Notes under the pieces: model-generated
What the model was told of the DNA's origin: nothing
Databases searched by the model: none
The model's input: only the letters and a program-made list of their open reading frames with translations
Position numbers and translations under genes: made by a program
Origin: an uncultured Ruminococcus sp.
GTDB taxonomy: Bacteria; Bacillota; Clostridia; Oscillospirales; Ruminococcaceae
Direction of reading: 5' to 3'
Assembly: GCA_947173865.1 (NCBI GenBank)
Contig: CAMWGS010000004.1
Location: 1-24,624, forward strand
DNA: 24,624 bases
Shown: positions 1 through 6,252 of the stretch, piece by piece
Layout of the letters: every line of letters begins with the position of its first letter
How positions within the stretch are numbered: position 1 is the stretch's first letter

Positions 1-416
1 GTATTCGTACCGACAAACATTGAAACTTCCCTGAGAGTTGCCCCTCCCATGTCTTCATCGGGATTGAATCCTACACTGTGATTTAAATGTATATCTTCAT
101 TTTCGGGAACTTCGTTTTCAGAACTTTCGCCACCGTTCAGCCTTGCACCGCATATTATACATTTTTCTGCGTCTGTCGGATTATTCGGAAATTTACAAAC
201 GGGACACTCTGTCTTTTCTGCTGTTTCCGTTTTTTTCTCAACTACAGCACGTTTCCACTTTTCACCTGTTCCGTGCAATGCAACATTCGAACATCTGTTT
301 TCTTTTTTATAGCACTCTCTGTGATGAGGCGAACCACATTCGGGACAAACAACAACGTCATCTCCGTCTGTAAAGATTTCACCACAGCACACACATCTTT
401 CTCCGATAAAATTCAT
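1..416 (-). CDS. RING-like zinc-finger protein, 3' end cut off by the window edge
   Basis: The visible 138 residues run off the left edge without a stop. The N-terminus has a RING-like cysteine/histidine pattern (C8, C11, C24, C27, H32, C35, C42), followed by a zinc-ribbon-like second set (C71, C74, C86, C89) and an acidic linker. Prokaryotic RING-finger proteins of this layout in Clostridia often continue into a membrane domain; the last visible residues, ending MFVGTN, are compatible with such a DUF2628-like segment, but this is a weak inference. The ATG at 416 is chosen because GGAGG at 424-428 lies 7 nt upstream; an in-frame ATG at 422 is only 1 nt from it. The function is unknown. It is divergent from the two-component operon. 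Confidence 0.75.
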   Translation of the reverse strand, partial: MNFIGERCVCCGEIFTDGDDVVVCPECGSPHHRECYKKENRCSNVALHGTGEKWKRAVVEKKTETAEKTECPVCKFPNNPTDAEKCIICGARLNGGESSENEVPENEDIHLNHSVGFNPDEDMGGATLREVSMFVGTN

Positions 417-456
417 AATCATACCTCCATTCTTCCTTGCCATATTTTCAGATTAT

Positions 457-486
457 ATTATAACACGTAATGTAATATAAAATCAA
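457..486 (-). promoter_or_regulatory. Likely promoter of the RING-like gene
   Basis: On the minus strand TTGATT (486-481) is followed after 18 bp by TATAAT (462-457), about 40 nt before the start codon. A second overlapping TATAAT lies at 457-452. The boxes fit the housekeeping sigma factor, though the spacer is slightly long. Confidence 0.5.
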
Positions 487-533
487 GTATTTTCAGAATT
501 TTAAGTCCGATTCGGCAATAAAATATAATTTGT

Positions 534-562
534 TTGACTTTAACGGAAAAATATAGTAATAT
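534..562 (+). promoter_or_regulatory. Upstream promoter of the two-component operon
   Basis: TTGACT (534-539), a 17-bp spacer and TAATAT (557-562) form a good sigma-A-type promoter pointing at the response regulator 149 nt downstream. It is the distal one of two in the AT-rich divergent region (417-710), which holds no other gene. Confidence 0.55.
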
Positions 563-637
563 ATAAATCAGAAGTATATTATTTAAGATTATCTAAAAAA
601 AGTATTTTGTATTTCCTGTGATAATTTCAGATTTTAA

Positions 638-666
638 TCGACATTCCCGAAAATTTGCAGTATAAT
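638..666 (+). promoter_or_regulatory. Proximal promoter of the two-component operon
   Basis: TCGACA (638-643), a 17-bp spacer and a perfect TATAAT (661-666) lie 44 nt before the response regulator start. Five of six -35 bases and all -10 bases match consensus, so this is the likelier main promoter. Confidence 0.7.
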
Positions 667-710
667 ATTAATAATATTGTTTCTAAAATAAAGAAAGAGG
701 GTATAATAAA

Positions 711-1418
711 ATGGCAAACGAAAAAAGTCTGAAAGTTCTTATTGTAGATGATGATAAAAATATATGTGACCTGCTCAGGCTTTATCTTGAAAAAGACGGA
801 TACGGTGTAATTCTCTCTCATGACGGTGCGGAAGCCGTTGTAAAATTCAATGCACTCAAACCTGATATTGTCCTGCTTGATATTATGCTACCGAGCATGG
901 ACGGCTGGCAGGTATGCCGTGAAATAAGAAAAAAATCGAATGTACCGATTATCATGATTACCGCCAAGGGTGAAACCATTGATAAAATCATAGGTCTTGA
1001 CCTCGGAGCTGATGACTATATTGTAAAACCGTTTGACGCAAAGGAAGTAATCGCACGTATAAACGCAGTTACAAGACGCGTAGGCAGTTCAAATCCCGAG
1101 CCTGAAATAAAGGAAGTACGCTATGACAAGCTTTCCGTAAACATGACCCGTTATGAACTCAAAGTCAACGGCAAAAGTATTGATACACCCCCGAAAGAAC
1201 TTGAACTTCTCTATTACCTTACCTCAAATCCGAACAGAGTTTATACCCGTGACCAGCTTCTTGACGAAGTATGGGGATTTGAATATTATGGAGATTCACG
1301 TACAATCGACGTTCATATAAAAAGACTGCGTGAAAAACTCGCCAACGTTTCTGAAAAATGGTCTCTTGAAACCGTATGGGGAGTAGGATATAAATTCAAA
1401 GTTGAGGAAGATGAATAA
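711..1418 (+). CDS. OmpR/PhoB-family response regulator
   Basis: This 235-residue transcription factor has a receiver domain (about 7-120) and a winged-helix DNA-binding domain (about 135-230). The receiver shows the acidic pocket D13-D15, phospho-acceptor D57 in the segment LLDIMLP, T84 and K106 in the motif VKPF. The C-terminal half has the OmpR-type pattern of TPPKELELL and a late GYKF. The start has an AGAGGG Shine-Dalgarno 9 nt upstream. It precedes the gene for its probable partner kinase, with an HtrA-like protease next, so it probably activates envelope-stress genes, possibly including its own operon. That regulon is inferred from gene order only. Confidence 0.95.
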   Translation: MANEKSLKVLIVDDDKNICDLLRLYLEKDGYGVILSHDGAEAVVKFNALKPDIVLLDIMLPSMDGWQVCREIRKKSNVPIIMITAKGETIDKIIGLDLGADDYIVKPFDAKEVIARINAVTRRVGSSNPEPEIKEVRYDKLSVNMTRYELKVNGKSIDTPPKELELLYYLTSNPNRVYTRDQLLDEVWGFEYYGDSRTIDVHIKRLREKLANVSEKWSLETVWGVGYKFKVEEDE

Positions 1419-1440
1419 TTTCCGAAAGTATAAATCAAAC

Positions 1441-1473
1441 GGGGACTTCATTGTCCCCTGTTTTATTAAACAG
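1441..1473 (+). terminator. Tandem hairpins between regulator and kinase genes
   Basis: GGGGAC (1441-1446) pairs with GTCCCC (1453-1458) and is followed by a T-rich run, like a weak terminator. The T-run itself forms the left arm of a second hairpin, CTGTTT (1458-1463) with AAACAG (1468-1473), which abuts the kinase Shine-Dalgarno. It may lower kinase expression relative to the regulator. Confidence 0.45.
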
Positions 1474-1485
1474 AGGTGATTTCTG

Positions 1486-2916
1486 TTGCATAGCAAAAAC
1501 TCATATAACAGACTGTTCCGCTTTTCAATGTTAATGATAATATCAATTATTATTCTAATCGGTGTTATAATTATAAGCGTAAGTTCTTCAATTTACAAGC
1601 GTACAGAACTTGACAAACTGAAAACAGTGGGAAATCTTTTCATCAGCTGTATAAAGGAAGAATATAACAGCACAGGCAGGATAGACAATGAAGCCGCCAA
1701 AAAGTTTCAAGGAATATTCATGGAACAACACAATTTAATGATATATATTTATGACGAAAACGGAAACTGTATATTTTCGGCGGATTCCGACGAAAAAAGG
1801 AATTTACCCATTCAGGACAGTATAAAAGCCCATATTGACCGGAAAGAATATCTTGACTTTGATTCCGAAGGTATTTCAAAAGATGAACCGTATCTGCTCT
1901 ATGGAAATCTGTTTCAAGTAAAATATACGGGGATACCCTATCGGACAATGTATGCACTGATTTACGGCAGTACCCATAATATAAGCCTGTTTACTATGGA
2001 AATATTTCTGATTTATTCCACCGTTTCATTAGTAAGTATTATTTTTGCATATCTGATTATGAAAAAAAGGGTCATAAAATATACTTCATATACAGATGAT
2101 ATGATAAGAATAATCAAACAATATTCACAGGGTGACTTTTCTGAAAAAATAGAAACCGATACCGTCGGATTTCTCGGTGAAATGTCCAAATATATAAATA
2201 CTCTTGCCTCAAACGTCGAAAAAAGCGAGGAAACAAGCAAGACGTTTATTGCAAATGTTTCACATGAACTGCGTACACCGATAACAACAATAGGCGGTTT
2301 TGTAGACGGGATTCTTGACGGAACTGTTCCGAAAAACCGACGGAATGAGTATCTTATTCTTGTTTCCAACGAAATACAGCGTCTTAGTATATTGATAAGT
2401 TCAATGCTGAATATGAGCCGTTTTGAATCGGGTACACTCAAACCTAATTTCAAGGAAACAAACCTCACCGACCTCGTTATAAAAACCGTTTTCATGTTTG
2501 AAAAGAAAATTGAAGCAAAACATCTTGAAATTGAAGAACTCGACAGCGAAAGGCTTGTTGCAGTCGTTGACCCCGACCTTATGCAACAGGTTATATACAA
2601 CCTTATAGAAAACGCTGTAAAGTTCGTAAACGACGGCGGAAAACTTTCATTCAAATTTGAAAAGGAAAACGGTATGTGTATTATAAGTATAAAAAATACG
2701 GGCGAGGGTCTGAAAGATTCAGAAATACCACAGGTATTCGACCGTTTTTATAAAACAGATTCGTCAAGAGGCAAAGACACAACGGGGCTCGGTCTGGGTC
2801 TTTCGATTTCAAGAAGAATATTACATATAAATAATGGTCATATAGTTGTAAAAAGCGTATACGGTGAATATACTGAATTTCAGATACAAGTACCCGAAAA
2901 ACAGAAAAACTTATAA
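1486..2916 (+). CDS. Membrane sensor histidine kinase
   Basis: The 476-residue protein has two transmembrane segments (about 14-36 and 168-192) flanking an extracytoplasmic sensor region of about 130 residues. A HAMP-like linker (about 192-245), the dimerisation/phosphoacceptor helix with H260 in SHELRTP, and a HATPase domain follow. The ATPase motifs visible are the N box (N372, N376), a G1 box reading NTGEGL (the usual first Asp replaced by N404), FDRFYKTD and GLGLGLS near 434-440. The start is TTG, supported by AGGTGAT 5 nt upstream. It should autophosphorylate H260 and pass phosphate to D57 of the regulator encoded just upstream. The signal is unknown; the protease gene next door suggests misfolded exported protein. 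Confidence 0.93.
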   Translation: MHSKNSYNRLFRFSMLMIISIIILIGVIIISVSSSIYKRTELDKLKTVGNLFISCIKEEYNSTGRIDNEAAKKFQGIFMEQHNLMIYIYDENGNCIFSADSDEKRNLPIQDSIKAHIDRKEYLDFDSEGISKDEPYLLYGNLFQVKYTGIPYRTMYALIYGSTHNISLFTMEIFLIYSTVSLVSIIFAYLIMKKRVIKYTSYTDDMIRIIKQYSQGDFSEKIETDTVGFLGEMSKYINTLASNVEKSEETSKTFIANVSHELRTPITTIGGFVDGILDGTVPKNRRNEYLILVSNEIQRLSILISSMLNMSRFESGTLKPNFKETNLTDLVIKTVFMFEKKIEAKHLEIEELDSERLVAVVDPDLMQQVIYNLIENAVKFVNDGGKLSFKFEKENGMCIISIKNTGEGLKDSEIPQVFDRFYKTDSSRGKDTTGLGLGLSISRRILHINNGHIVVKSVYGEYTEFQIQVPEKQKNL

Positions 2917-2943
2917 AACATGATATATGCGAAAGGAGAAACA

Positions 2944-4317
2944 ATGGACGAAAGAGAAAATTATATTTCCCGAAATGATTCGGAACAGAACAACGCCTAT
3001 ATTCCGAAACACGAAAAACCTGAACAGGAATATTATCATGAAGAAAAAACATCGGTTTATGATGATGTTATTTACGAACCGTCAGGCTTTGAAGAAAACG
3101 AACCAGCTGACCCTCTATCTCCCGAAAACATAAGGACAAGAAAAAGCACAGGTGGTGAAAAGTTCATTATATTCCTGTTTGTTATGATTATCCTGCTTTC
3201 AGTCGCACTTGCAGTATACGGAATAGCAAACGACATATACAGAAGCAACAGTTTTATTGAACAGCTTAAAACGTCACAGCACGTCGTACTTTATCAGCAG
3301 ACAAAACCCGAAGGTGCAAACGACCTCAGTAATTTCGTTGACGAAAACGGAAAATACACCATTGAAGGTGCTGCGGCAGCCGTAAAGGATTCTATTGTTG
3401 AAATCTATACCTACAGCGATTCTTCACATACTGTTCTGTCGGGAACTGGTTCAGGTGTTGTAATTTCAAAAGACGGCTATGTGGTAACTAATGCACACGT
3501 TCTTCAGGCTGACGGTTATCACGCAGTCCATACTGCCGACGACAAAGTATATGATGCAAAAATCATAGGCAGAGACTCAAAGACCGATATTGCCGTTATA
3601 AAAGTAAACAATGCAAGCCTTGTACCTGCCCTTTTCGGAAACTCAGATGAAGCGATTGTCGGTGAGCAGGTCATTGCGGTCGGAAATCCCGCAGGACTTT
3701 CAAACACCGTTACAGATGGTATTATTTCGGCAGTAAACCGGAAAATCCGCAGTGATTCAACAGGATTTGAAATGAACTGTATACAGACAAACGCCGACAT
3801 CAGCCCTGGAAATTCAGGTGGTGCATTGGTAAATATGTACGGTCAGGTTATCGGAATAACATCATCAAAATATGTAAGTTCAAGTTTTGAGGGTCTCGGC
3901 TTTGCAATAACAATAAATGAAGCAATGCCTGTTATCGAGGAACTTATAGACAACGGATATATTTCAGGACGTTTCAAAATAGGTATACAGCTTATTGACA
4001 TGGATTCCCCCGAAAAACGTATACTTATTGAACAGGAAATAGGTTTTGAACTTCCTGACGATTTCGAGGGCGTTTATATCGACGCTGTTAGCGAGGACTG
4101 TGACATTGCAAACACAGACCTTAAAGCAGGTGACTTCATCACCGAAATTGACGGTACACCAATTAAAACTTATGATGAACTCTATGACACCATAAGCAGT
4201 AAATACGGTGCAGGCGACAAAGTTCCTGCAAAGTGTGCAAACGTAAAAAAGAACGGAAAAGTAACATATTATGATATAGAATTCAAACTTATGGAAGATA
4301 CTTCGGGAGATTATTGA
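2944..4317 (+). CDS. HtrA/DegP-type membrane-anchored serine protease with PDZ domain
   Basis: This is a trypsin-fold protease that would degrade or handle misfolded proteins outside the membrane. The 457 residues comprise an acidic cytoplasmic tail (1-72), one transmembrane anchor (about 73-95), a protease domain with catalytic triad H185 (in TNAHVL), D215 (in KTDIAV) and S291 (in GNSGG), and a C-terminal PDZ domain (about 340-445). I chose ATG 2944 because AAAGGAG lies 6 nt upstream; an in-frame ATG at 2920 has no such site. It lies 27 nt after the kinase stop, so it is in the same operon. The placement parallels CssRS control of htrA in Bacillus subtilis, which makes secretion-stress control plausible. 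Confidence 0.93.
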   Translation: MDERENYISRNDSEQNNAYIPKHEKPEQEYYHEEKTSVYDDVIYEPSGFEENEPADPLSPENIRTRKSTGGEKFIIFLFVMIILLSVALAVYGIANDIYRSNSFIEQLKTSQHVVLYQQTKPEGANDLSNFVDENGKYTIEGAAAAVKDSIVEIYTYSDSSHTVLSGTGSGVVISKDGYVVTNAHVLQADGYHAVHTADDKVYDAKIIGRDSKTDIAVIKVNNASLVPALFGNSDEAIVGEQVIAVGNPAGLSNTVTDGIISAVNRKIRSDSTGFEMNCIQTNADISPGNSGGALVNMYGQVIGITSSKYVSSSFEGLGFAITINEAMPVIEELIDNGYISGRFKIGIQLIDMDSPEKRILIEQEIGFELPDDFEGVYIDAVSEDCDIANTDLKAGDFITEIDGTPIKTYDELYDTISSKYGAGDKVPAKCANVKKNGKVTYYDIEFKLMEDTSGDY

Positions 4318-4319
4318 TT

Positions 4320-4640
4320 ATGAAAAAAATAAAAATCTTACAGGCTCTGATTTTTACTGTTGTGCTTTTACTCAGTATAATATCATTCATTGTACTGCCA
4401 AACAGCGTGGCAGTACAATGGAATTCAGAAGGTGCAAGCAACCATATTTCAAAGGCAATTGCTATATCAATCCCTGTTATTATAAGTCTGTTTGGAATAG
4501 TCTCATGGAAATATTCTTCTATACGATATAATGCCAATATTGAAGCATCAAAGAAACTACAGACAATTCATTCAGTAATATGGGGAATTGTTTCCTGTAC
4601 AGGCGTTATTATAAATATTATATTTATGATAATGAACTGA
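4320..4640 (+). CDS. Small DUF1648-like membrane protein
   Basis: The 106-residue protein has three hydrophobic segments (about 7-26, 46-64 and 82-104). The stretch LPNSVAVQWNSEG after the first one matches the conserved motif of DUF1648/SdpI-type membrane proteins (proline, then V-W-N with a following glycine). It starts 3 nt after the protease stop; GGGAG at 4305-4309 serves ATG 4320, while a TTG at 4314 overlaps that stop and is a less likely start. It is the last gene of the two-component/protease operon. SdpI relatives give immunity to a membrane-active toxin, but this short form is uncharacterised and a role in envelope stress is inference. Confidence 0.75.
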   Translation: MKKIKILQALIFTVVLLLSIISFIVLPNSVAVQWNSEGASNHISKAIAISIPVIISLFGIVSWKYSSIRYNANIEASKKLQTIHSVIWGIVSCTGVIINIIFMIMN

Positions 4641-4646
4641 AAATAT

Positions 4647-5045
4647 TTATTCCATATAGTTTTTCGGACGTTTTGAGTTTACTCCCGTAACTCCTCCCGC
4701 TCCTCCTGACAGAACAAGCAGGAGGAGCTTTTTTACACCCGTTATTTCTCCGAGAAAAACAACTCCGAATATTGCCATAACTGTATAAATAATAACTCCG
4801 CACATAATACCCTCCGAAATGCCACGTTTACGGCGGTATTTTCCACAGAGATAAGTTGCCGAATACGTCCCTGCACAAATAGCAACCGCCGAAAAAACAG
4901 CAGATACTTTCATGTCTCCGAGAACATAATACATTATTAATGCCAATAAAACAGCAGCTAAAAGTATAAACACAATACCTATAAGAACCGATAATGTTAT
5001 ACTGAGCAGACTGTTTGTCCATACGCTTTTACGGTGACGGTGCAT
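4647..5045 (-). CDS. TIGR04086-type membrane protein
   Basis: The 132-residue protein has four hydrophobic segments (about 11-40, 46-68, 78-98 and 105-121) and a glycine-rich end (SGGAGG). This and its position directly after yajC match the TIGR04086 (YrzE-like) family of unknown function in Firmicutes. ATG 5045 has GGAGG (5053-5057) 7 nt upstream; the frame stays open to 5177 inside yajC, but no better start is seen there. Two oddities: its Shine-Dalgarno is the right arm of a terminator-like hairpin, and codons for the last hydrophobic segment contain, on the other strand, the terminator of the convergent operon. Confidence 0.8.
   Translation of the reverse strand: MHRHRKSVWTNSLLSITLSVLIGIVFILLAAVLLALIMYYVLGDMKVSAVFSAVAICAGTYSATYLCGKYRRKRGISEGIMCGVIIYTVMAIFGVVFLGEITGVKKLLLLVLSGGAGGVTGVNSKRPKNYME
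4699..4734 (+). terminator. Intrinsic terminator of the two-component/HtrA operon, inside an opposing gene
   Basis: GCTCCTCCTG (4699-4708) and CAGGAGGAGC (4719-4728) form a perfect 10-bp stem with a 10-nt loop, followed by six T (4729-4734). It lies 58 nt past the last plus-strand stop codon and within the C-terminal codons of the convergent TIGR04086-type gene. On the minus strand there is no T-run, so it acts in one direction only. Confidence 0.8.
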
Positions 5046-5094
5046 AAAAAAACCTCCGCACAAAAAGAATTGTTCACACAATTCTATGCGGAGG
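5046..5094 (-). terminator. Two-part terminator hairpin after yajC that contains the next gene's ribosome binding site
   Basis: Reading the minus strand, CCTCCGCA (5094-5087) pairs with TGCGGAGG (5060-5053), and an inner stem AGAATTGT (5085-5078) pairs with ACAATTCT (5073-5066). Seven T follow directly (5052-5046) and then the ATG of the next gene. The GGAGG in the right arm is that gene's Shine-Dalgarno. The inner stem followed by its own T-run could be a second, nested terminator. Confidence 0.75.
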
Positions 5095-5103
5095 CACATA
5101 TTA

Positions 5104-5637
5104 TTATTCCTCGTCAGACTTCTTCTTTTTCTTTGGTTTCTTTTCAGGCTCGTCCTCAACAACAGCTGCCGAAGCAAGTCCCGAATCCGTTTTCTTTGAT
5201 GTAGCTGCTTTAGCCGCCTTTACACGTTCCTGCGCAGTAACATTTTCCGTTATAGCCCATGTCTTGATTCTGAGCTTGTGTCTTGCTCCGCCTGTCTCAA
5301 TAACAACGGTGTCGTCACCCGTTGCAACAACGATTCCTACAATTCCGCCACCTGTTACGATTTCGTCTCCTACCTGTAAGCTTTCCTGCATATTCTTGAG
5401 TTCCTGCTCACGCTTTTTCTGCGGTCTGATAGCTACAAAATAAAGCAGGACAAACATGATTATAAGCGGGAAAATAAGCGTCCAGAAAACAGAACCCGTA
5501 CCAGCTGCGGCTGCTGTGTTTGCTGACGTTGCCGCAGCATCTTCTTCACCCACTGCAAATGCTGTCATAGCAAAAGCCGACGATGAATATAATAAAGATG
5601 ATACCGCTGTCAGTAAACCTGTTAATTTTTTATTCAT
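5104..5637 (-). CDS. yajC: YajC-family Sec translocase accessory subunit
   Basis: YajC associates with SecDF and the SecYEG channel at the membrane. The family core is clear: a transmembrane helix (about 50-69) ending in IRPQKKRE, then the small beta domain with LQVGDEIVTGGGIVG (88-102). At 177 residues it is longer than the usual ~90-115. It adds an N-terminal signal-like segment (about 5-23, with AFA cleavage sites near 23 and 28), an alanine-rich linker, and a lysine-rich acidic tail (160-177). GGAGAG lies 8 nt before ATG 5637. It has its own promoter and is divergent from groES. Confidence 0.93.
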   Translation of the reverse strand: MNKKLTGLLTAVSSLLYSSSAFAMTAFAVGEEDAAATSANTAAAAGTGSVFWTLIFPLIIMFVLLYFVAIRPQKKREQELKNMQESLQVGDEIVTGGGIVGIVVATGDDTVVIETGGARHKLRIKTWAITENVTAQERVKAAKAATSKKTDSGLASAAVVEDEPEKKPKKKKKSDEE

Positions 5638-5692
5638 AATATAATCTCTCCATTCTGCCGGATATTACGGCGTTCAATTAAATGTAATGAAT

Positions 5693-5721
5693 ATTATACC
5701 ATATTTTTCATTTAATTTCAA
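5693..5721 (-). promoter_or_regulatory. yajC promoter
   Basis: On the minus strand TTGAAA (5721-5716), a 17-bp spacer and TATAAT (5698-5693) form a near-consensus promoter 56 nt before the yajC start codon. Confidence 0.75.
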
Positions 5722-5850
5722 GTCATTTGCACTATTTTTCACACAAATCAGTTACCGCTCATATTTTCGAAAATCACGGACATATTTTTCCACAAATTTC
5801 TTATATAATTATGCATATCACTGTTTTTTGTGAAAGTTTTGCGAATACTC

Positions 5851-5878
5851 TTGATTTATTGAAAAAAGGTGGTAAAAT
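5851..5878 (+). promoter_or_regulatory. groESL promoter
   Basis: TTGATT (5851-5856), a 16-bp spacer and TAAAAT (5873-5878) immediately precede the CIRCE element, so the expected transcription start falls inside the operator. Confidence 0.7.
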
Positions 5879-5882
5879 ATAA

Positions 5883-5909
5883 TTAGCACTCAGACAAAGA
5901 GAGTGCTAA
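5883..5909 (+). promoter_or_regulatory. CIRCE operator (HrcA binding site)
   Basis: TTAGCACTC (5883-5891), nine spacer bases and GAGTGCTAA (5901-5909) are a perfect match to the CIRCE consensus. HrcA repressor bound here blocks groESL transcription until heat shock. hrcA itself is not in the window. Confidence 0.97.
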
Positions 5910-5943
5910 AGATTCGATTTTTATTTTATGGGAGGTATATATC

Positions 5944-6216
5944 ATGACTATCAAACCCTTACAGGACAGAGTTGTCCTTAAGATGACAGAAGCTGAAGAA
6001 ACCACTCAGAGCGGAATTATCCTTTCAGGTTCTGCAAAGGAAAAGCCGGAGGTTGCCGAAGTTATTGAAGTAGGTCCGGGAACTTCCGATGTTGTAATGG
6101 AAGTTAAGCAGGGAAACAAAGTTCTCATCTCAAAGTACTCGGGTACTAATGTAAAGCTCGACGGTGAAGAATACATTATCGTAAAGATGGAAGATATTCT
6201 TGCAGTTGTGGAATAA
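5944..6216 (+). CDS. groES: Co-chaperonin GroES (Hsp10)
   Basis: GroES forms the seven-membered lid of the GroEL folding chamber in the cytoplasm. The 90-residue protein begins with the family motif KPLQDRVVLK and carries the GroEL-binding mobile loop around residues 15-34 (SGIILSGSAKEKPE). GGGAGGT lies about 7 nt before the ATG. It is first in the CIRCE-controlled operon, 36 nt before groEL, so it should be induced by heat shock through loss of HrcA binding. Confidence 0.98.
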   Translation: MTIKPLQDRVVLKMTEAEETTQSGIILSGSAKEKPEVAEVIEVGPGTSDVVMEVKQGNKVLISKYSGTNVKLDGEEYIIVKMEDILAVVE

Positions 6217-6252
6217 TTCCTGTTCATTTTTTTTAAAGGAGAATGATTTATT

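Larger units (their letters stand above)
5638..5943. promoter_or_regulatory. Divergent control region between yajC and groES
   Basis: This 306-bp AT-rich gap holds no gene. It contains the yajC promoter, the groES promoter and CIRCE operator (listed separately), a perfect 12-bp palindrome ATTTTCGAAAAT at 5763-5774, and a lone TATAAT at 5804-5809 on the plus strand with no good -35 box, which could be a weak second groES promoter. Confidence 0.7.

Noticed and set aside
87..470. Open frame of 127 residues on the plus strand at the left edge
   Set aside because: It is antisense to the RING-like gene, whose cysteine pattern, Shine-Dalgarno and codon use are convincing; this frame is Phe/Cys-rich and has no ribosome binding site.
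2013..2654. Open frame of 213 residues on the minus strand
   Set aside because: It is a Ser/Ile/Phe-rich shadow of the histidine kinase catalytic region, with no ribosome binding site or family resemblance.
5046..5177. N-terminal extension of the TIGR04086-type gene into yajC
   Set aside because: The extra 44 residues are basic and overlap yajC in another frame; the ATG at 5045 has an ideal Shine-Dalgarno, and the extension would translate the terminator hairpin.
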